Source of the DNA: Lepisosteus oculatus | Lineage: Eukaryota; Chordata; Actinopteri; Semionotiformes; Lepisosteidae | Direction: 5' to 3' | Assembly: GCF_040954835.1 (NCBI RefSeq) | Contig: NC_090698.1 | Location: 30,495,501 to 30,559,500, forward strand | Length of the DNA stretch: 64,000 nt | Shown here: positions 1 to 15,700 of the stretch, in pieces | Numbering within the stretch: position 1 is the first letter of the stretch | Layout: every line of letters starts with the position of its first letter | Translations under genes and position numbers: made by a program | Notes under the pieces: generated by a model | What the model was told of the DNA's origin: nothing | Databases searched by the model: none | The model's input: the letters and a program-made list of their open reading frames with translations, nothing else

Positions 1-678
1 ACAAAATATAATTTATCTATAGTTCCAGCCCCCCAGAACTTTCATTGTTTAAACAAGATGTTTCACTCTTTGTTTATAACATCTTGAATACATTGTAATA
101 TTTCCTTGTGAACGTTAACTAAAAATGGAAGTACTGTTAAAGCTTAGGCAGTATCACAACAGTTGGACAGGACAAGGTCATATACTGATATTTTCAATTT
201 TATTTAAGGACTTTTTTTAAATAAGACAATTTAAATACATTTTAAGACTTCATTTTAGTATTTAGATGATGGCTTAACAAACTCAAAATGTTTTTAAGGA
301 GATTTTTTAAATGATTTTTTTATTTTTCTAATGTCTGCCTTCAAAATGTACTTTTCTATCTACAGATGTGTGTGAGTTTAACTTTAAAAGTGGTCAAGAA
401 ATTTGATGAAAATGTTTATATAATATGCTACTAGAAAGTTGAGTATTGACAGTTGTCAAGCATTCCTGTCTAACAACTGCCCTTTAAATATTGGGAATGG
501 ATAACTTCTTTAGCTTTGTCTAAAGCAGCTTTTGGGCTTCATTTAGAAACTTTGAGTTGGATTTTTGGTTCTCTCAAACAACAAAAGCATCCCATTGGGC
601 ATCGACATCTGTTTAACAGGATATGTATATACATTTTTGGTTTTGTGAAGGTTTTACTGATGTGATACTGTTATGCAG

Positions 679-792
679 TTTTCTCTGCAGACAGACATGA
701 CCCGCAGACAGCTTGAATATGAAGCGCGACAGATAAGGGCAGCAATGGAAGAACAACTTGGAACATGTCAAGACATGGAGAAGCGAGCACAG
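679..792 (+). CDS. apc: APC exon (human coding exon 5)
   Basis: 114 bases, the same length as human exon 5. It follows the acceptor ttatgcag and ends before gtagct. It encodes FSLQTDMTRRQLEYEAR and onwards to EKRAQ. Starting the exon at a second AG (690) would also be in frame but would lose four conserved residues. Confidence 0.93.
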
Positions 793-3700
793 GTAGCTTA
801 ATTAAATCTTATATTCATCCTTCATACAGGGTGCATACTTGGTTTTTGACAGATGAGTATGGTGAAATTTATATGCTGTAAGTGACATTGAGGGCCCCCA
901 GAGGTTTTGTCTGATTTTCATTCATCTATGAAGTGAATTGAGGAGGGTTAGAAGTAAAACTGAGCAAGATAGTACTTGAATATTCTAGTTGTGGTCAAAA
1001 TTATTGGTTCATGTGCCAGAGAGACACCAACTGAACATTATCTTCAGTCAGGCCACGCATGAAGAAGTGAAAACTGAACTCCATTCTCCTGGGTTCACCA
1101 GCATGGAAAATTGGCTGATTGGGTTCATCAGCTGGAAAGTGTGGGCTAGACGATGAGGTCATTTTCACTTGTGCTGGATTAAGTGGTGATCTGGAGTTTC
1201 ATGTGGGCTTTTCAAATTGTGCAGATGGTAGTGGTAAAATGTACAATTTAGCTCAGTGTTTCAGGAGATAAAATTGAAACAGTGGAAAAATATTAAGAGT
1301 ATTGCATCACATGGTATCTAAAATTATTATTACATCATCATCCTGCTTTCTAAGGGAGACCGTGTGGTAAATAACTTATCTTTCTCTGTTCTGCAGCCTT
1401 TTAGTTTATTTATTACTAAGTGGGTTTAAAATGTAAGTATATGGAACCCATTGGCACTAAATTCATAAGATTATTTAAGATCTTGTTCCTTCTGTTGAAT
1501 ATCTTTTAGGCAAGAGTGGCTAGAATTCAGCAGATTGAGAAGGACATGCTTCGTATTCGCCAACACTTACAGTCCCAGCCAGGAGAATCAGAGGTGGGTA
1601 CAAATGACAACATGTTTAAGACAGTTGTGATGTGAACTCCTGCAGTGCTTTCAATTTTTTGAACTGTTATGCCCTAATGACCACTAGATCCTCCGTATTA
1701 TTAAAGATAAGGGTGTCAGGAAAGGAATTTTACCTCAGACGATAAAGTATCACAAGGTACCAGCGTGGTGGGGGTGGGGTACTGTTGTCGCTGTTTCTTA
1801 GTCCTTAGATGAACACTTGAAGGGGAGTTTGTATGAAATGAATTTTGTTCTATTTGTGAACTTAAAAATTAGTTCTCAAAACTGATTTGTATTACACATT
1901 TTTATAATCATAAGAGTTGCTAATTTCTTCTATATTCTTTGTAAAGCTGATGCATTTATTAGGAGTTTGAGACATTAAATACATGGTAACTACCAGTAAT
2001 TGTATTTTGCAGTAAGAGGCATGTTGTGAAGATAACTGTTATGTTTCTCTGATGGACTTGTCAGAGGGCTATTATGGCTTTTGTTTTTCACTGGCATGGA
2101 TGATTAGGCCCCTGCTGTATTTTCTCCTGCTATTTTAAATCTTAGTAGGATGTTTGTCTGTAAAACTGTTTGCAGCATTCTTGCTGCAGCTGTGGATATG
2201 AAAAAAACAGTAAAACAAGGAGCCAGCCCACGTCTGCATCTGTTACCTGAATAGCCTGCTTAACTCAAGAACCCCCACCATCTCCCACTTAACTTTGTGC
2301 TGAAATAAAAAAGGGTTAAAAATTAAAATTGTGTATGTAAAATGTAACATTAAAATGTAATATGCAAAATTAAACATTAATCCTAGAAAGAGTGGTCTGT
2401 ATCATTGCAAGATTGCCAAGGTTGCAAGTTTCAATAAAACATTTTTGGAAATGGAAACCTTTAGTAAAAAGGGCAGAAAACCTTTTCATGTTTGATTTTG
2501 TAGTATAATATTTTATAGGCTTAGATTGTTTTTTTGGTATTACGAGCCATGCTATAAATAATAGCTCAGGAGCTCTGCATTTGCCTAAAGAGATGTGATT
2601 GAATCATGTGACTGTGTGCACAAATGACAGCTTTGTGCATCTTTTCTCCTGTTACATTTGATGATTATTTTCAAGAAAAGACTATATAGGAAAAAGAAAA
2701 TGAATGCCATGGAATTTGTTTTAATGTAGCTAGTCCTTATGAAGTTTTTGAGGTTGCAAATCTTCAAGGTAACTAGTGTAGTGGAATAATAGAATAATTT
2801 TCCCCTCTTACCCACCCATCCCCCTTTCAGAGAAAACCCAATCTGAGCTACTGATTATTTAGGTCAGGGGGATACGGAGTAGAGTAGAAACAGCAGATGC
2901 TTGAACAAAATGTAATGATAGCAGCTGGCAAACACTGCCTGTTGCCAATGCTGTGTGCTGATGCTTCATGGTGAGGTTGTTGTTTACACAGAAGGCGTCG
3001 CAAACCAAGCATGACCCAGCTTCACGTGATTCAGAGAGACAGAATGAGGCAGGACAGGCAGCTGCAGAATCTGGAATGGGTTCCACGGGGTGTGGTCAGG
3101 TAGGTAAACTTACGTTTTCTCTTGCGCTCCATCTCTGTATCAAATACAAGAGCAACAACTGGTGAATAGTGCTGAATACTGCGGGGTTTGTCCGATTACT
3201 TAGCAGTAAACAAACCTGACCTGATTATGCCATCATTCTGCTGCTTCTGGATTTTCTTCTTTCAGGCAGCCTGTTTAAACCATTTTAAGCTGTGGCACAG
3301 AGAATAGCATTGAAACTGGAGGTTTGGTCTGGCTAACTCCACATAACCATGTTTGTACAGAATCTTGAATTCTGATTTTGATTTCCCTTACTTGACTGTG
3401 CAGCCTCAGATAAATTGAAAAGATAGTCAATTTTATTTCATGTACAGAAATTTTATTTCTGCATTAAAAGTGAAACTTTAGTTTTCTTTAGTCTTACTGT
3501 AATCACCAAATTTTATACTAGGTGTGCTTTATGACTGTGGAATTTCTTAATTGTTAATTTCACACACAACAGTAATTTTCAAAAGCTATACAAGGTGTAA
3601 GACTGCTGTCTTAAATTTGAAGCAAGGAATTAAATGCTGTTTTGCTGACCAAAGGCAATTTTTTATGATTGGGAACAATTATGTGTTTTAAGTGGATTGA

Positions 3701-6700
3701 TTTTAATTACATTATTCCTGCTACCTTTTGTATAGTGCATCGGTTGTGCTTACTGTAATTTTATATTGCAGCAGGCAAAAGGCTGTTTGGTAGATGCTTA
3801 ACATATTTCACCTCAGGCAGGAGTATACATTATCATTTTATCCTGTTCCTGAAATGATTTCTGTATGTAAAACGTCAGTGGTAATAATAAAAGGTGGAAG
3901 AACCGGCTAGCCATCATTAATTGGTGGTGATAGCACTTTGTTTCCCATACACACACTACTATTAACTCGATGAGCATATTTGCAAACTGCCATCATTATG
4001 GTTGTTACAAGCGCACGTCTTTACTGAGGGTACTATACTCCATGTTTAACAGCTGAACTTAGTCTTCAGTCATTTAATGATCTCTGACGATATGGATGCT
4101 ATTTTTGTATTAGCTTTCTGATGAGTGCATGCAGTTGTTTGATCAAAAGCTGCATGCAAAAATCAGTCACAGTCATGTTTTTTTTTTCTGCAAAACCAGA
4201 GGAGATGCTGTTTTTATCTTGTACTGCACTTCTGAATGCAGTGGTTAGGATGTACAGTATCGTCATGGTACTACAAAACATTAGGCGAAGGTCCAGCTTA
4301 AATAATTTTAGTGGTATCCAAATGACATTTTAGAACAGAAATAGCCATTAAGTAATGATGTGCATCTGCTCAGTTCCATCTATTACAATTATATTACACT
4401 TGGTTGGTTACACAAAGCAACTTGTGTTTTAGCAACATTGATTACCTTCTCTCAATACTTGTTACAGCTGGGATTAATGATTTCAGTTGGAGATGCTCTT
4501 TGTAACTGGTGTATTTCTAAACTATATTAATAGGTGAACTGGGGGTTGCATTAATGTCTCATATGAGGCCTTATTGACAGATTTGGTTTTGCATGGCAGA
4601 AAAGTATGATTTTAGACTTCTAGCCTTATAGTATATGTAATTTGTTAAAGGAGTATCAGCATGTTTTCATAATTAAGTTTGTTCAAAATGTATGATAGCT
4701 CATTCCTTTTGTCATCTCTACAGGTTATGAAGCAAATGCACGTTTCTGTTGCGGGGGCCCTCTGCAATTGCTTTTGTCTTCAGCCTTCTTGTCATTTTAT
4801 CATATCTGGAGGATTTATTTCCTTTACAATGCTGCATTTTGTACAGTGCAGAACTTGTCATTGCATCTCGAACAACTTGATACAAGCCTGAACAAACTTT
4901 CTGTAGCGATTCTAATTTAAACCTGAAGAATGGACAAAACTGTTAATGCTGCTAAAGACTGGTTGATAAACCTAAAATAGCAATCAGCTAACACATTTTT
5001 TATACTTCAAAGTTACTGAAATAACGACATTACTTTTGGTAATACATTGGGATGGCCTGTGTTGTGGCACAAAATATCATCAAGGTTTATTCACAATCAA
5101 TTTTAATCATTCCTGTAGTCTAAAGTCTTCCATGCCCTATTTTGTCTGGTTTTTGTCTCTGCAGGGTCCAAGTGCCCGAATGGATCACGAGGCAGCCAAT
5201 GAAATGAGCTGTAGTTATTCTGTCCCAAGACGACTGACAAGTCACCTGGGTACCAAGGTAACCGAAGATTCCAAGCCCCAGGTTGCTACACTGCATTTTT
5301 ACTAATAAAATAATTGTAACAGTTCTTTGGCTGTGTTTGTTTGGATAGTCTTACTAACAGTTTTTCAAAATTGCATGTTTGTAAACTGAAATATGAAATG
5401 TGGCTATACATTTTGTTCAGTCTTGCTTTATATTTCAGTATAAATTTCATAATTTGAACTAGACGTTGCATTCAGTGTAACATGTAGTTTTGTATATGTG
5501 AACTGAAGTCGGAACAAATGGTAGCTGGGCACAAAACAAATATAAATGCATTTGTTTTAAAGTGAACATTTATATGCACTTAAGGGCATACAAGGTAGTT
5601 CTCCTACCTTGTAAATAGTTAAATATGATTAGTCTAAATGTTTCTATTTTTAACAATGTTAAATTAAATTAGTTAATTTAAATGAAGCTCTTTTTGTATG
5701 TTCTCATCTTAATCTTAAATTTCCAAAGTTTATTAAATGTTTCTGATTTTGAATTTACTTTAATCTGTTATTTTCCAGCAGAGGCAAAAATTCATTTTTA
5801 CATGTAGCTGTTCTTTGTTTTGACTTTAGGTGGAAATGGTTTATTCTCTTCTCTCAATGCTCGGTACCCACGATAAAGACGACATGTCTCGTACTTTGCT
5901 GGCAATGTCAAGTTCCCAGGACAGCTGTATTGCAATGCGGCAATCGGGCTGCCTTCCTTTGCTAATCCAGCTGTTGCATGGCAATGATAAAGACTCGGTG
6001 CTGCTGGGTAATTCGCGAGGCAGTAAAGAGGCCCGTGCAAGGGCCAGTGCAGCTCTACACAACATCATTCACTCGCAGCCTGATGACAAGCGAGGGAGAC
6101 GAGAGATTCGTGTTCTTCACCTGCTGGAGCAGATCCGGGCCTACTGTGAAACCTGTTGGGAATGGCAAGAGGCCCATGAGCGGGGAGTGGATCAGGACAA
6201 AAATCCCAGTAGGTTATTTCTCCTGAACATTTGAGTGAGGATGCTGGATTTTTCTGCATCATGGTACCTTGCATGAACTTGATATTGAGAATTGATTGAT
6301 TACAGTTTTTGTTTTGTTTTTCTGTGAAAAATATTTGTGGACTCTTGACATAAATAAGCTTTCTGATATTTTATAGTTTTTTTTTGTAGGTTGTTTAAAA
6401 TGTATTAACGAGTGTTAGTGTTAGTTGCAAATGTTAATCCTCTGCACAGAACCTTTTTTTTTGTTGACTGTAGTGATAGTGTTTTTGGGGAAAAAAAAGC
6501 AACATGCAATTAATAAGGAAGACATGCAAACAATGAAATGATCCAAAGGGTGGTGTATTCAATAAATTGGTAAAAGAAGAGTCTTGTAGCCTAGAAGGTG
6601 CATTTTTTTATTCCTAGCTCTGCCAACCATGGCATGGACTTCCCAAATGATGCATGTGCTTGTTGTCTGGCTGATACAGAGCCTTCAGAGGTAGTATGTC

Positions 6701-9700
6701 AAGTTAAATGCCAGCAGGGCTATCCAAAAGTGGGAATTATACAGATCAAATATAATTGCTTTTTTTAAATGCTGTAAATCTATCAATATTTATAAGCTTT
6801 TCATTGCTTCAAATCTGAGGGAAAAAATGCCATTTTAATTGCAAATTAAAATTCGATAGAAATATATCAGATTAAGTGTAGTAGTATTGGTTGCCATGCA
6901 TGTCCTGGTGAGGTACGTAACTCTCACTACAGCAGCTTGGACATTAACCTTTTCATGTATATGTCTGATATGATTGTGCTATATATCCAATTCTATTTAA
7001 ACTCCTATTCACAATGGCGCAAGTTAGTTGTAATATGATAGTTTTGGTATTGAGCTTAAACTTGCCTTAAGATACTTTTGACATCAATACAATGAATAAC
7101 TGCAATATAATTCAATTAGGTCAGAGATTAAACAAACTAGTATTAGAAGATTTAAAGTTGAACTGTAGAATTTATATGCATTATTGGGGTTAAAATTATT
7201 AAACTTGTTTAATGATCAGTTTTTTCATCATTTCCTTGTTCCAATTATGGTCAAGGTCAGGGGATATACTCGAGAGGAGCCAAGCATTTTTACCTCTATT
7301 TCACACATTTTAAACCAAGACTATGCAGTTATAGTAGTTTATGTAAAAATCAACATAAAAAATATAAAGGTTACAAATGAGAGGTGTACATTAAGCTCAT
7401 CTGGCATATTTGATGGTTAGTAAATTACAGATCCAAGGATCTTATCCAGCCTGGTTTTGGTTTTAAACATATTTCCATGTAGTGTCCTGAAAGTTATAGT
7501 GCTTTGAATTTATAATGTAATAAAAGTAATGTTAAGTAATATTTTGCATTTCTGGAGTGCAGTTGGTCATATGGTAGTGGTTCACTAGCTACTCAGGGGC
7601 TCATAATGTGACAGTATCTGTTTGTCCATTTAGTTTGGACTGTGTTCATGTTTTTTTTGTGGCTTTGGTCATTTATCTGGAATAATTTTTCTAATGGGTA
7701 ATTGCCACCTACATAATCTGTTGATCGTATTGCGTGCTTTGTTAATGATACTAGTAATGCAATTGGATGTTTTTCTTTTCTTGATCTCCTAGTGCCTTCT
7801 CCAGTGGAGCATCAGATCTGCCCTGCTGTGTGCGTACTGATGAAACTGTCATTTGATGAAGAACACAGACATGCAATGAATGAGCTAGGTAAAAAATCCA
7901 ACTTTACTACAGAACTTTCTCAATGTTCTTTGTATTTAGTAGGAATTTACAAAATAAGTATACATGAGTTAAAATAAGAAATTAAACTATATATGTTCAA
8001 TCCCTGCCTGGTTTTGTTGCTGCCTTTATCTGTCTCTGCTTATTGCACTGAATTAAATTGAGTAATTTGATTTCAAACAATACAATGTCTACTAAAAGCA
8101 AATCATTTTCTTATTCCTCTCAGCCTGATCATTTTCAGCAGGTTTGTCATCTGTGTATATGATTGTAAGCCATGATTTGTGATAATTCTCCTTCCTTCAG
8201 CCTGTCTGACCCTGTAAACCATTTCTTTTCTAGAATACTACTAACACAGATTGTAGAATGACCTAGATGAGTTTAAAGACATCCATGAAAAAACTCTATT
8301 CAGTGTTTTAGTATTTTAGTTTTACCTTTTTTTTTTTCAGGAGGACTGCAAGCTATTGGAGAGCTGTTGCAGGTAGACTGTGAAATGTATGGACTCACTA
8401 ATGACCACTACAGTGTAACTTTAAGAAGATATGCAGGAATGGCATTAACAAACCTGACTTTTGGAGATGTGGCAAATAAGGTAGGGGTAGAATTAAATTG
8501 ACTCAGCTTCCTAATATATTAAAATGTTATTTTTATATATTCACCTGCATTTTCTTTCAAATTAACAGGCAACTTTGTGTTCGATGAAAGGCTGCATGAG
8601 GGCAATGGTTGCCCAACTTAAATCTGAGAGTGAAGATCTACAGCAGGTACGGTGTTTTGTCAATACAATAAAAGTTCAGGGGCTTTATTGTACGGAGATA
8701 TAAAGACAAATATGAAATACAAATTGTAGTGATGCATTATAAGCCCTAAGAGAAGAAGCAGAAACAAAAACTCAGAAAAGACTCAGGCCAAAAATAGTTT
8801 CATCATTCAGAATGCATTTATAGTACTTTTGCTCAGATGGTACAGTATTAGCTACATAGTCAAATTCATTTGTAATATTAAGTAGGGTCTGCCATTGGGG
8901 CGGAGCGGTGGCTCTGTGGCTAAGGATCTGCGCCTGTGGCTGGATGGTTGCCGGTTCAAATCCCACAGCCGGCAGAGGAATCCTACTCCGTTGGGCACCT
9001 GAACAAGGCCCTTAACCCCAACTGCTCCAGGGGCGCCATACAATGGCAGACCCTGCGCTCTGACCCCAGGCTCTCTCCCTGTCTGTGTGGAGATCATGGA
9101 GAGCAAGCTGGGGTATGCGAAAAGATAATTCCTAATGCAAGAAATTGTAAAAGGTTAATAAAGTAATGTTATATTATATATTAACATGCATTGTATAATT
9201 TTAACAACATCTCTTTACTTCAGTTCTGCACTTCACTATTTTGTTTTATTGTCTTTATTTTTAAAACATTACTTGCATTGTTGCTTTTTTGAGGATCATT
9301 GACATGCATCTTACTTGTAATGTGTATTGTTACTGCCTAGATCAATTACTAGTTTACTGTGCATTTATTGGTAATATTATGTAATACTTCTATATCGTCT
9401 ACATTAGTCTTCTCAGTTCTGTACAGCTTGGTCTTTCTTTGCTTTGTTTTCAGTCCACAATCCTTATCTGTACATTTAGCTATTTAGCCATGTTTGCCAA
9501 GTCAGGATCATTGATATAAATTAGGAAGTACTGCTGTCCAGTAAATAGAAATGTTCATGGCAGCCCACACATTTTCCCATTGTAATTACTCTGTCGAATA
9601 CTTATGGATATTATTCCACATTTTTAAATGGAAATAAAATATCTATTTGCAGGTTATCGCAAGTGTTCTGAGGAATTTGTCTTGGCGAGCGGATGTTAAC

Positions 9701-12700
9701 AGTAAAAAGACTTTGCGTGAAGTGGGCAGTGTCAAAGCACTCATGGAATGTGCTCTGGATGTAAAGAAGGTAAAATTGAAGGATTATTTTTTTCTATGGG
9801 TTTATAAAACAAATGACTTTCAAAGCATGATTTCTCTGTTTTATGACTGTATTTTAAAGCACTTTTAATAATTTTTTCTAAAGTGTAGATAATGTTTGAT
9901 CACTTTACTCCTATTTTACTGTAGAGATGTGTATAAATGTGGATTTCACAGTAATTAATAATTACTTGTTTATTTTTCCTCACACATTTGTTACACAAAT
10001 GCCAACAATTTTGTTTATACAATGTTTTAGGCATACATTTTACTATGTGTATTTTGCTTCGCATTTTTGGTTCTTTATAACTCATTTGCATTTTTTTTTC
10101 TTAAAGGAGTCTACCCTTAAGAGTGTCTTAAGTGCTCTGTGGAACCTGTCAGCCCACTGCACTGAAAATAAAGCTGATATCTGTGCTGTGGATGGTGCAT
10201 TAGCATTTTTAGTTAGCACTTTAACATACAGAAGTCAAACCAATACCCTTGCTATCATAGAAAGTGGAGGAGGCATCCTACGAAACGTGTCCAGTCTAAT
10301 CGCAACAAATGAAGAACATAGGTACGTATCTGGTTTATATTCAGTACTTTTAGAATTAAAATCTGTTTTACAGGAAAAAAAAATACAAATAGAAGGAAAT
10401 CTCAAAAGTTCAAACATCACACAATATATACAGTGCTTGTGAAGGTATACAATTCAAAAGAAACATGGATTTTATATAATCGTCTTTTAAAAATTTAACT
10501 TTAAACTAGTGGATATCCATATCTATTACTTTGTTCCATTTGGGATCTTAATTTGATAAGAAGTTAATGTGTTTAATCAAAATTAACAGTATCCTCAAGT
10601 CCAAAGATGCATTTTATATGTAAGAAAAAGAGGTCTAAGTTTTTTTTAACATTCAATACCTGTTTTTCCTTTTCTTTAGGCAAATACTGAGAGAAAATAA
10701 CTGCCTACAGACACTACTTCAACATCTGAAATCTCACAGCTTAACAATAGTCAGTAATGCATGCGGAACACTGTGGAACCTTTCTGCTCGAAATGCAAAG
10801 GATCAAGAAGCATTGTGGGACATGGGAGCTGTTAGCATGCTTAAAAACCTGATTCACTCAAAGCACAAAATGATTGCAATGGGCAGTGCAGCAGCTTTAA
10901 GGAACCTCATGGCCAACCGACCAGCTAAATATAAGGATGCCAACATAATGTCCCCGGGATCTAGCTTGCCTTCCTTACATGCTAGGAAACAAAAGGCTTT
11001 AATAGAAGAATTAGATGCACAACATCTCTCAGAAACATTTGATAATATTGATAATTTGAGCCCCAAAGCTTCACATAGAAGCAAACCAAGACATAAACAA
11101 AATGTCTACAGTGAATATGTTTTGGACTCAGGACGTCATAATGATGATGGATTATGTAGGCCAGAGAGTTTTAATCCTAACAATATTACAGTGCTTTCAC
11201 CTTACATGAACACTCCGGTGCTGTCTAGCTCTTCATCTCGAGATAGCAGAGGAAATTCAGAAGGTTCTAGAGCTGAAAAGGATCGAAGCCTTGACAGAGA
11301 AAGGAGAGGAGCTGGGCCTGGTGGGTTCCACCCTTCGACAGATAACACTTCCAAGAGAATAGGCATGCAGATATCTACAACAGCAGCACAGATTGCTAAG
11401 GTTATGGAAGAAGTACAGAGCATGCATATATCCCAAGAGGAAAGGCCTGTTGGAACGTCTACAGATATTCATTGCATGCAAGAGGATATAAGTGGCATAA
11501 GGCGTTCATCCACTCATACACATTCAAATGTGTATGCCTTCAATAAACCAGAACATCCAAATAGGACATGTCCAATGCCATATGTAAAAATGGAATACAG
11601 GGCATCAAATGATAGCTTGAATAGTGTGAGTAGCAGTGATGGGTATGGCAAAAGGGGTCAAATGAAGCCATCGGTGGACTCTTACTCAGAAGATGATGAA
11701 GGGAAATTCTGTAGCTATGGCAAATATCCAGCTGACCTAGCTCACAAAATACATAGTGCCAATCATATGGAAGACAATGATGGAGACCTGGACACTCCAA
11801 TTAATTACAGTCTGAAGTATTCTGATGAACAGCTGAATTCGGGAAGGCAAAGTCCTAGTCAAAATGAAAGATGGGCAAGACCTAAACATCTTGTTGAAGA
11901 TGAAATGAAACGAAATGATCAGAAATCAGTGAGATCTCAAAATCAAGCTTATCAAATGTATACTGAAAGCACTAGTGATAGTGAAGAAAAACACATGAAA
12001 TATCAGTCTCGGTTTGTACAGCCAGAGTGTCCTGGTGGCTTCAGAAGGAGCTCCAACAGCTCTGAGCAAAGCAGGGGTAGCTCTAGTCATGGTATGAACA
12101 AAAAGATAAGTCAGCCGATGTGCCCGGTTGATGATTATGAAGATGATAAACCGACAAACTACAGTGAGCGCTATTCAGAAGAGGAGCAACATGATGAAGA
12201 GGATCAGCCAACAAATTACAGTATAAAGTATAGTGAGGAGCATCACCATGTTGAACAACCAATTGATTATAGTTTAAAATACTCATCAGAATCCCCCTCT
12301 TCCCAAAAGTCTATATTTACTCATTCAAAGTCATCATCTGCTAAGAGCTCGGCAAAGGATCATTTAACACAGGGTAGTGGAACTTCATCTGGTACAGCAT
12401 CCAAAACATCCAGCAGACAAAGCCAGCTACATCCTTCATCAGCTCAGACACGATCTGGGCCACCTCAGGTGCACCAAAAGACTTCGACATGCAAGGCACC
12501 CTCCATTAATCAAGAAACCATACAAACATACTGTGTGGAAGACACTCCAATCTGCTTTTCAAGGGGCAGTTCCTTGTCATCACTTTCTTCTGCAGAGGAT
12601 GAAATGGAAGGGCGTGAGCAACCCAGAAGTTCTGCAAATAATTACCCAACTCTGCCAATTGTTGACAAAGAAGCCAGTGGTGTTTTGTCTGAACAGCCTG

Positions 12701-15700
12701 TAGCTGAAGGCCAGTCATCATCTCAGTACATGAGAATGAAGCCTCATAGAAATCAGGCTTCTAACGTGGCAACATCTGATGGATCAAGACATAAAGCTGT
12801 TGAATTTTCTTCTGGTGCCAAATCTCCATCCAAAAGTGGAGCACAGACTCCCAAAAGTCCCCCAGAGCACTATGTACATGAGACACCTCTAATGTTTAGC
12901 AGGTGTACCTCAGTCAGCTCTCTGGATAGCTTTGAGAGTCACTCAATTGCCAGTTCTGTACAGAGTGAACCATGTAGTGGCATGGTTAGTGGAATTATTA
13001 GTCCAAGTGATCTTCCAGACAGTCCTGGGCAAACAATGCCCCCAAGCCGAAGCAAGACTCCGCCACCACCACACGCAACTCAGATTAAACACAAAATGAA
13101 AGTGCCTACGCATGTTGAAAAGAGAGAGCTAGCTCCAAGACATGTAGCTGTAAACACCGCTGTTCAAAAAGTCCAGGTACTTCCGGACAATGACACACTC
13201 TTACATTTTGCAACCGAAAGCACACCAGATGGATTTTCTTGTTCTTCAAGTTTAAGTGCACTAAGTCTTGATGAGCCCTTTATTCAGAAAGATATTGAAC
13301 TTAGAATTATGCCTCCAGTTCATGAAGATGATCATGGTAATGAAGACACTGAAAAAGAAGACACTAAAGAAGCCAAGACTGAAGATAAGCCTGAAGTTCC
13401 ATGTGAACTTGGTTCTGATGATGATGACATTGAGATATTGGAAGAGTGTATAAACTCTGCTATGCCAACCAAGTCCTCAAGAAAAACCAAAAAGCCATCA
13501 CCATCAACCACTTCCAGAATACCTCCACCTGTAGCCCGAAAACCAAGTCAGCTGCCTGTGTATAAACTTCTCCCTTCACAAAACAGGGGACAGCAGCAAA
13601 AGCATGTCAGTTTTACTCATGGGGAAGATATGCCAAGAGTTTATTGTGTTGAGGGAACCCCCATTAACTTTTCAACAGCAACATCTCTTAGTGATCTTAC
13701 CATCGAATCCCCTCCAAATGAGTTAGCAAATGCTGAAACCACCAGCATGGGAGCAGGGCCTGCCACTATTGAAAGAAGAGATACCAATCCAGAAGGGAGA
13801 AGCACTGATACAAAGGATGTCATCAAAGGTCCCTCTACACCTCCAGTTGCAGTGGAAGATGAAAAACCTGAGGAATGTGAGGAGATTCTTGCTGAGTGTA
13901 TAAGTTCTGCCATGCCAAAGGGTAAAAGTCATAAGCCTTTCAGAGTGAAAAAAATTATAGATCAGGTACAGCACACATCTGCATCTCCAGGGAGTCCAGG
14001 ACCACAAGATTCAGAAAAAAAGAAGCCTACATCTCCAGTGAAGCCTATGCCTCAAAGCAGTGAATATAGAGCTCGAGTAATGAAAAGAGCAGAGCCTACC
14101 AACACTTGTCCACCTGAGGGCTCTTTCTCTGATAAAAACAAGGAAGTAAAAAAAAGAGATCCAAAAACTGCCTCTAGAGAGTACACAAACAAACCTCCAG
14201 GCAGTGAAGAGCGAATACGAGGGAGTTTTGCTTTTGATTCACCTCACCATTATACACCAATAGAGGGTACGCCTTATTGCTTTTCTCGTAATGATTCTCT
14301 TAGTTCATTAGACTTTGATGATGATGAACTGGACTTTTCTAAAGAAAAGGCAGAACTTAAAAAAGAAAAAGAGCAGAAAAAAGCTTCAACAAAAAATACC
14401 ATTGAACAGCCTTCTAGCTACCCATCCACCGGTAGAACACAGATGTTTCATAGACCTTCTCCTAACAGGCCACCAGCAAAACCTCTTCTGCAGAAACAAG
14501 CAACTTTCCCACAGACATCCAAAGAAACCACAGGATCAATTACAGATGAAAAGATGCAGAACTTTGCTATTGAAGATACACCTGTGTGTTTTTCTAGAAA
14601 CTCTTCCCTCAGCTCATTGAGTGATATAGACCAAGAAAACAATAATAAGGACTCCAATCAGAAAGAAAATTCAAACACCCAGGCAGAAGAATCCAGGCCT
14701 CAGGCATCTGGTTATGCACCCAAGGCCTTCCATGTTGAAGATACGCCAGTATGCTTTTCTAGGAACAGTTCCCTTAGTTCTCTTAGCATTGATTCAGAAG
14801 ATGACCTTCTGCAAGAATGTATCAGTTCGGCAATGCCAAAAAAGAAAAAACAGCCAACTAGAATCAAAGGAGATGACCATGGGTTAATTGAAGATAAAAA
14901 TGTAGGTGGCATATTAGCTGAAGAAACAGATTTAAGTTTGGACCTAAGAGATGCACAAAGTCCCATTTCAGAGCAGGCTCTTTCACCTGATTCTGAATCT
15001 TTTGATTGGAAGGCCATTCAAGAAGGTGCTAACTCTATAGTGAGTAGCTTGCATCAGGCTGCTGCTAGCCTCTCTAGACAGGCCTCTTCTGATTCTGATT
15101 CAATCCTGTCTCTTAAGTCTGGTATTTCAATAGGATCTCCTTTCCATCTTACACCGGACCAAGAAGAGAAACCAATAACCTCCGGTAAAGGCCCAAGAAT
15201 CTTAAAACCAGGGGAAAAGAGCACTTTAGAATCAAAGAAGAAAGAGGAAGAGCAAGCAAAAAGCCTTAAAGGTGGAAAGAAAGTGTATAAAAGTCTGATA
15301 ACTGGGAAGGCGCGATCCAATCTTGAGGGTGTTTCTTCTCAACAGAAACACGTCCCTGTTCCCATGATTTCACGTGGAAGAACCATGATTCATATTCCTG
15401 GTGTACGAAGCAGTTCACCAAGCACCAGTCCAGTTCCAAAAAAGACACCGCCAAAAAGTGGTACCTCAAAAACACCTGCCCAAGGCCAGACTTCTGGTAA
15501 TTCTCCTAGGAGTAAAACACCTGTTAAATCAGACCCAAACAGTGCAAGTAGGCAACAGAGTTCTCAAGGAGGATCAAGTAAGGCATCTTCTCGATCGGGT
15601 TCGAGAGATTCAACTCCTTCTAGGCCTACACAGCAGCCTTTGACCAGACCCATGCAATCACCTGGTCGCACATCTGTGTCACCTGGACGAAATGGCATAA

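Noticed and set aside
4099..4333. Overlapping small frames on both strands in APC intron 7
   Set aside because: Low-complexity AT-rich intron, no conserved protein text and no splice context.
5036..5305. 89-residue open frame covering APC exon 8
   Set aside because: It reads from intron through the exon; only 5165-5257 matches APC and has splice signals.
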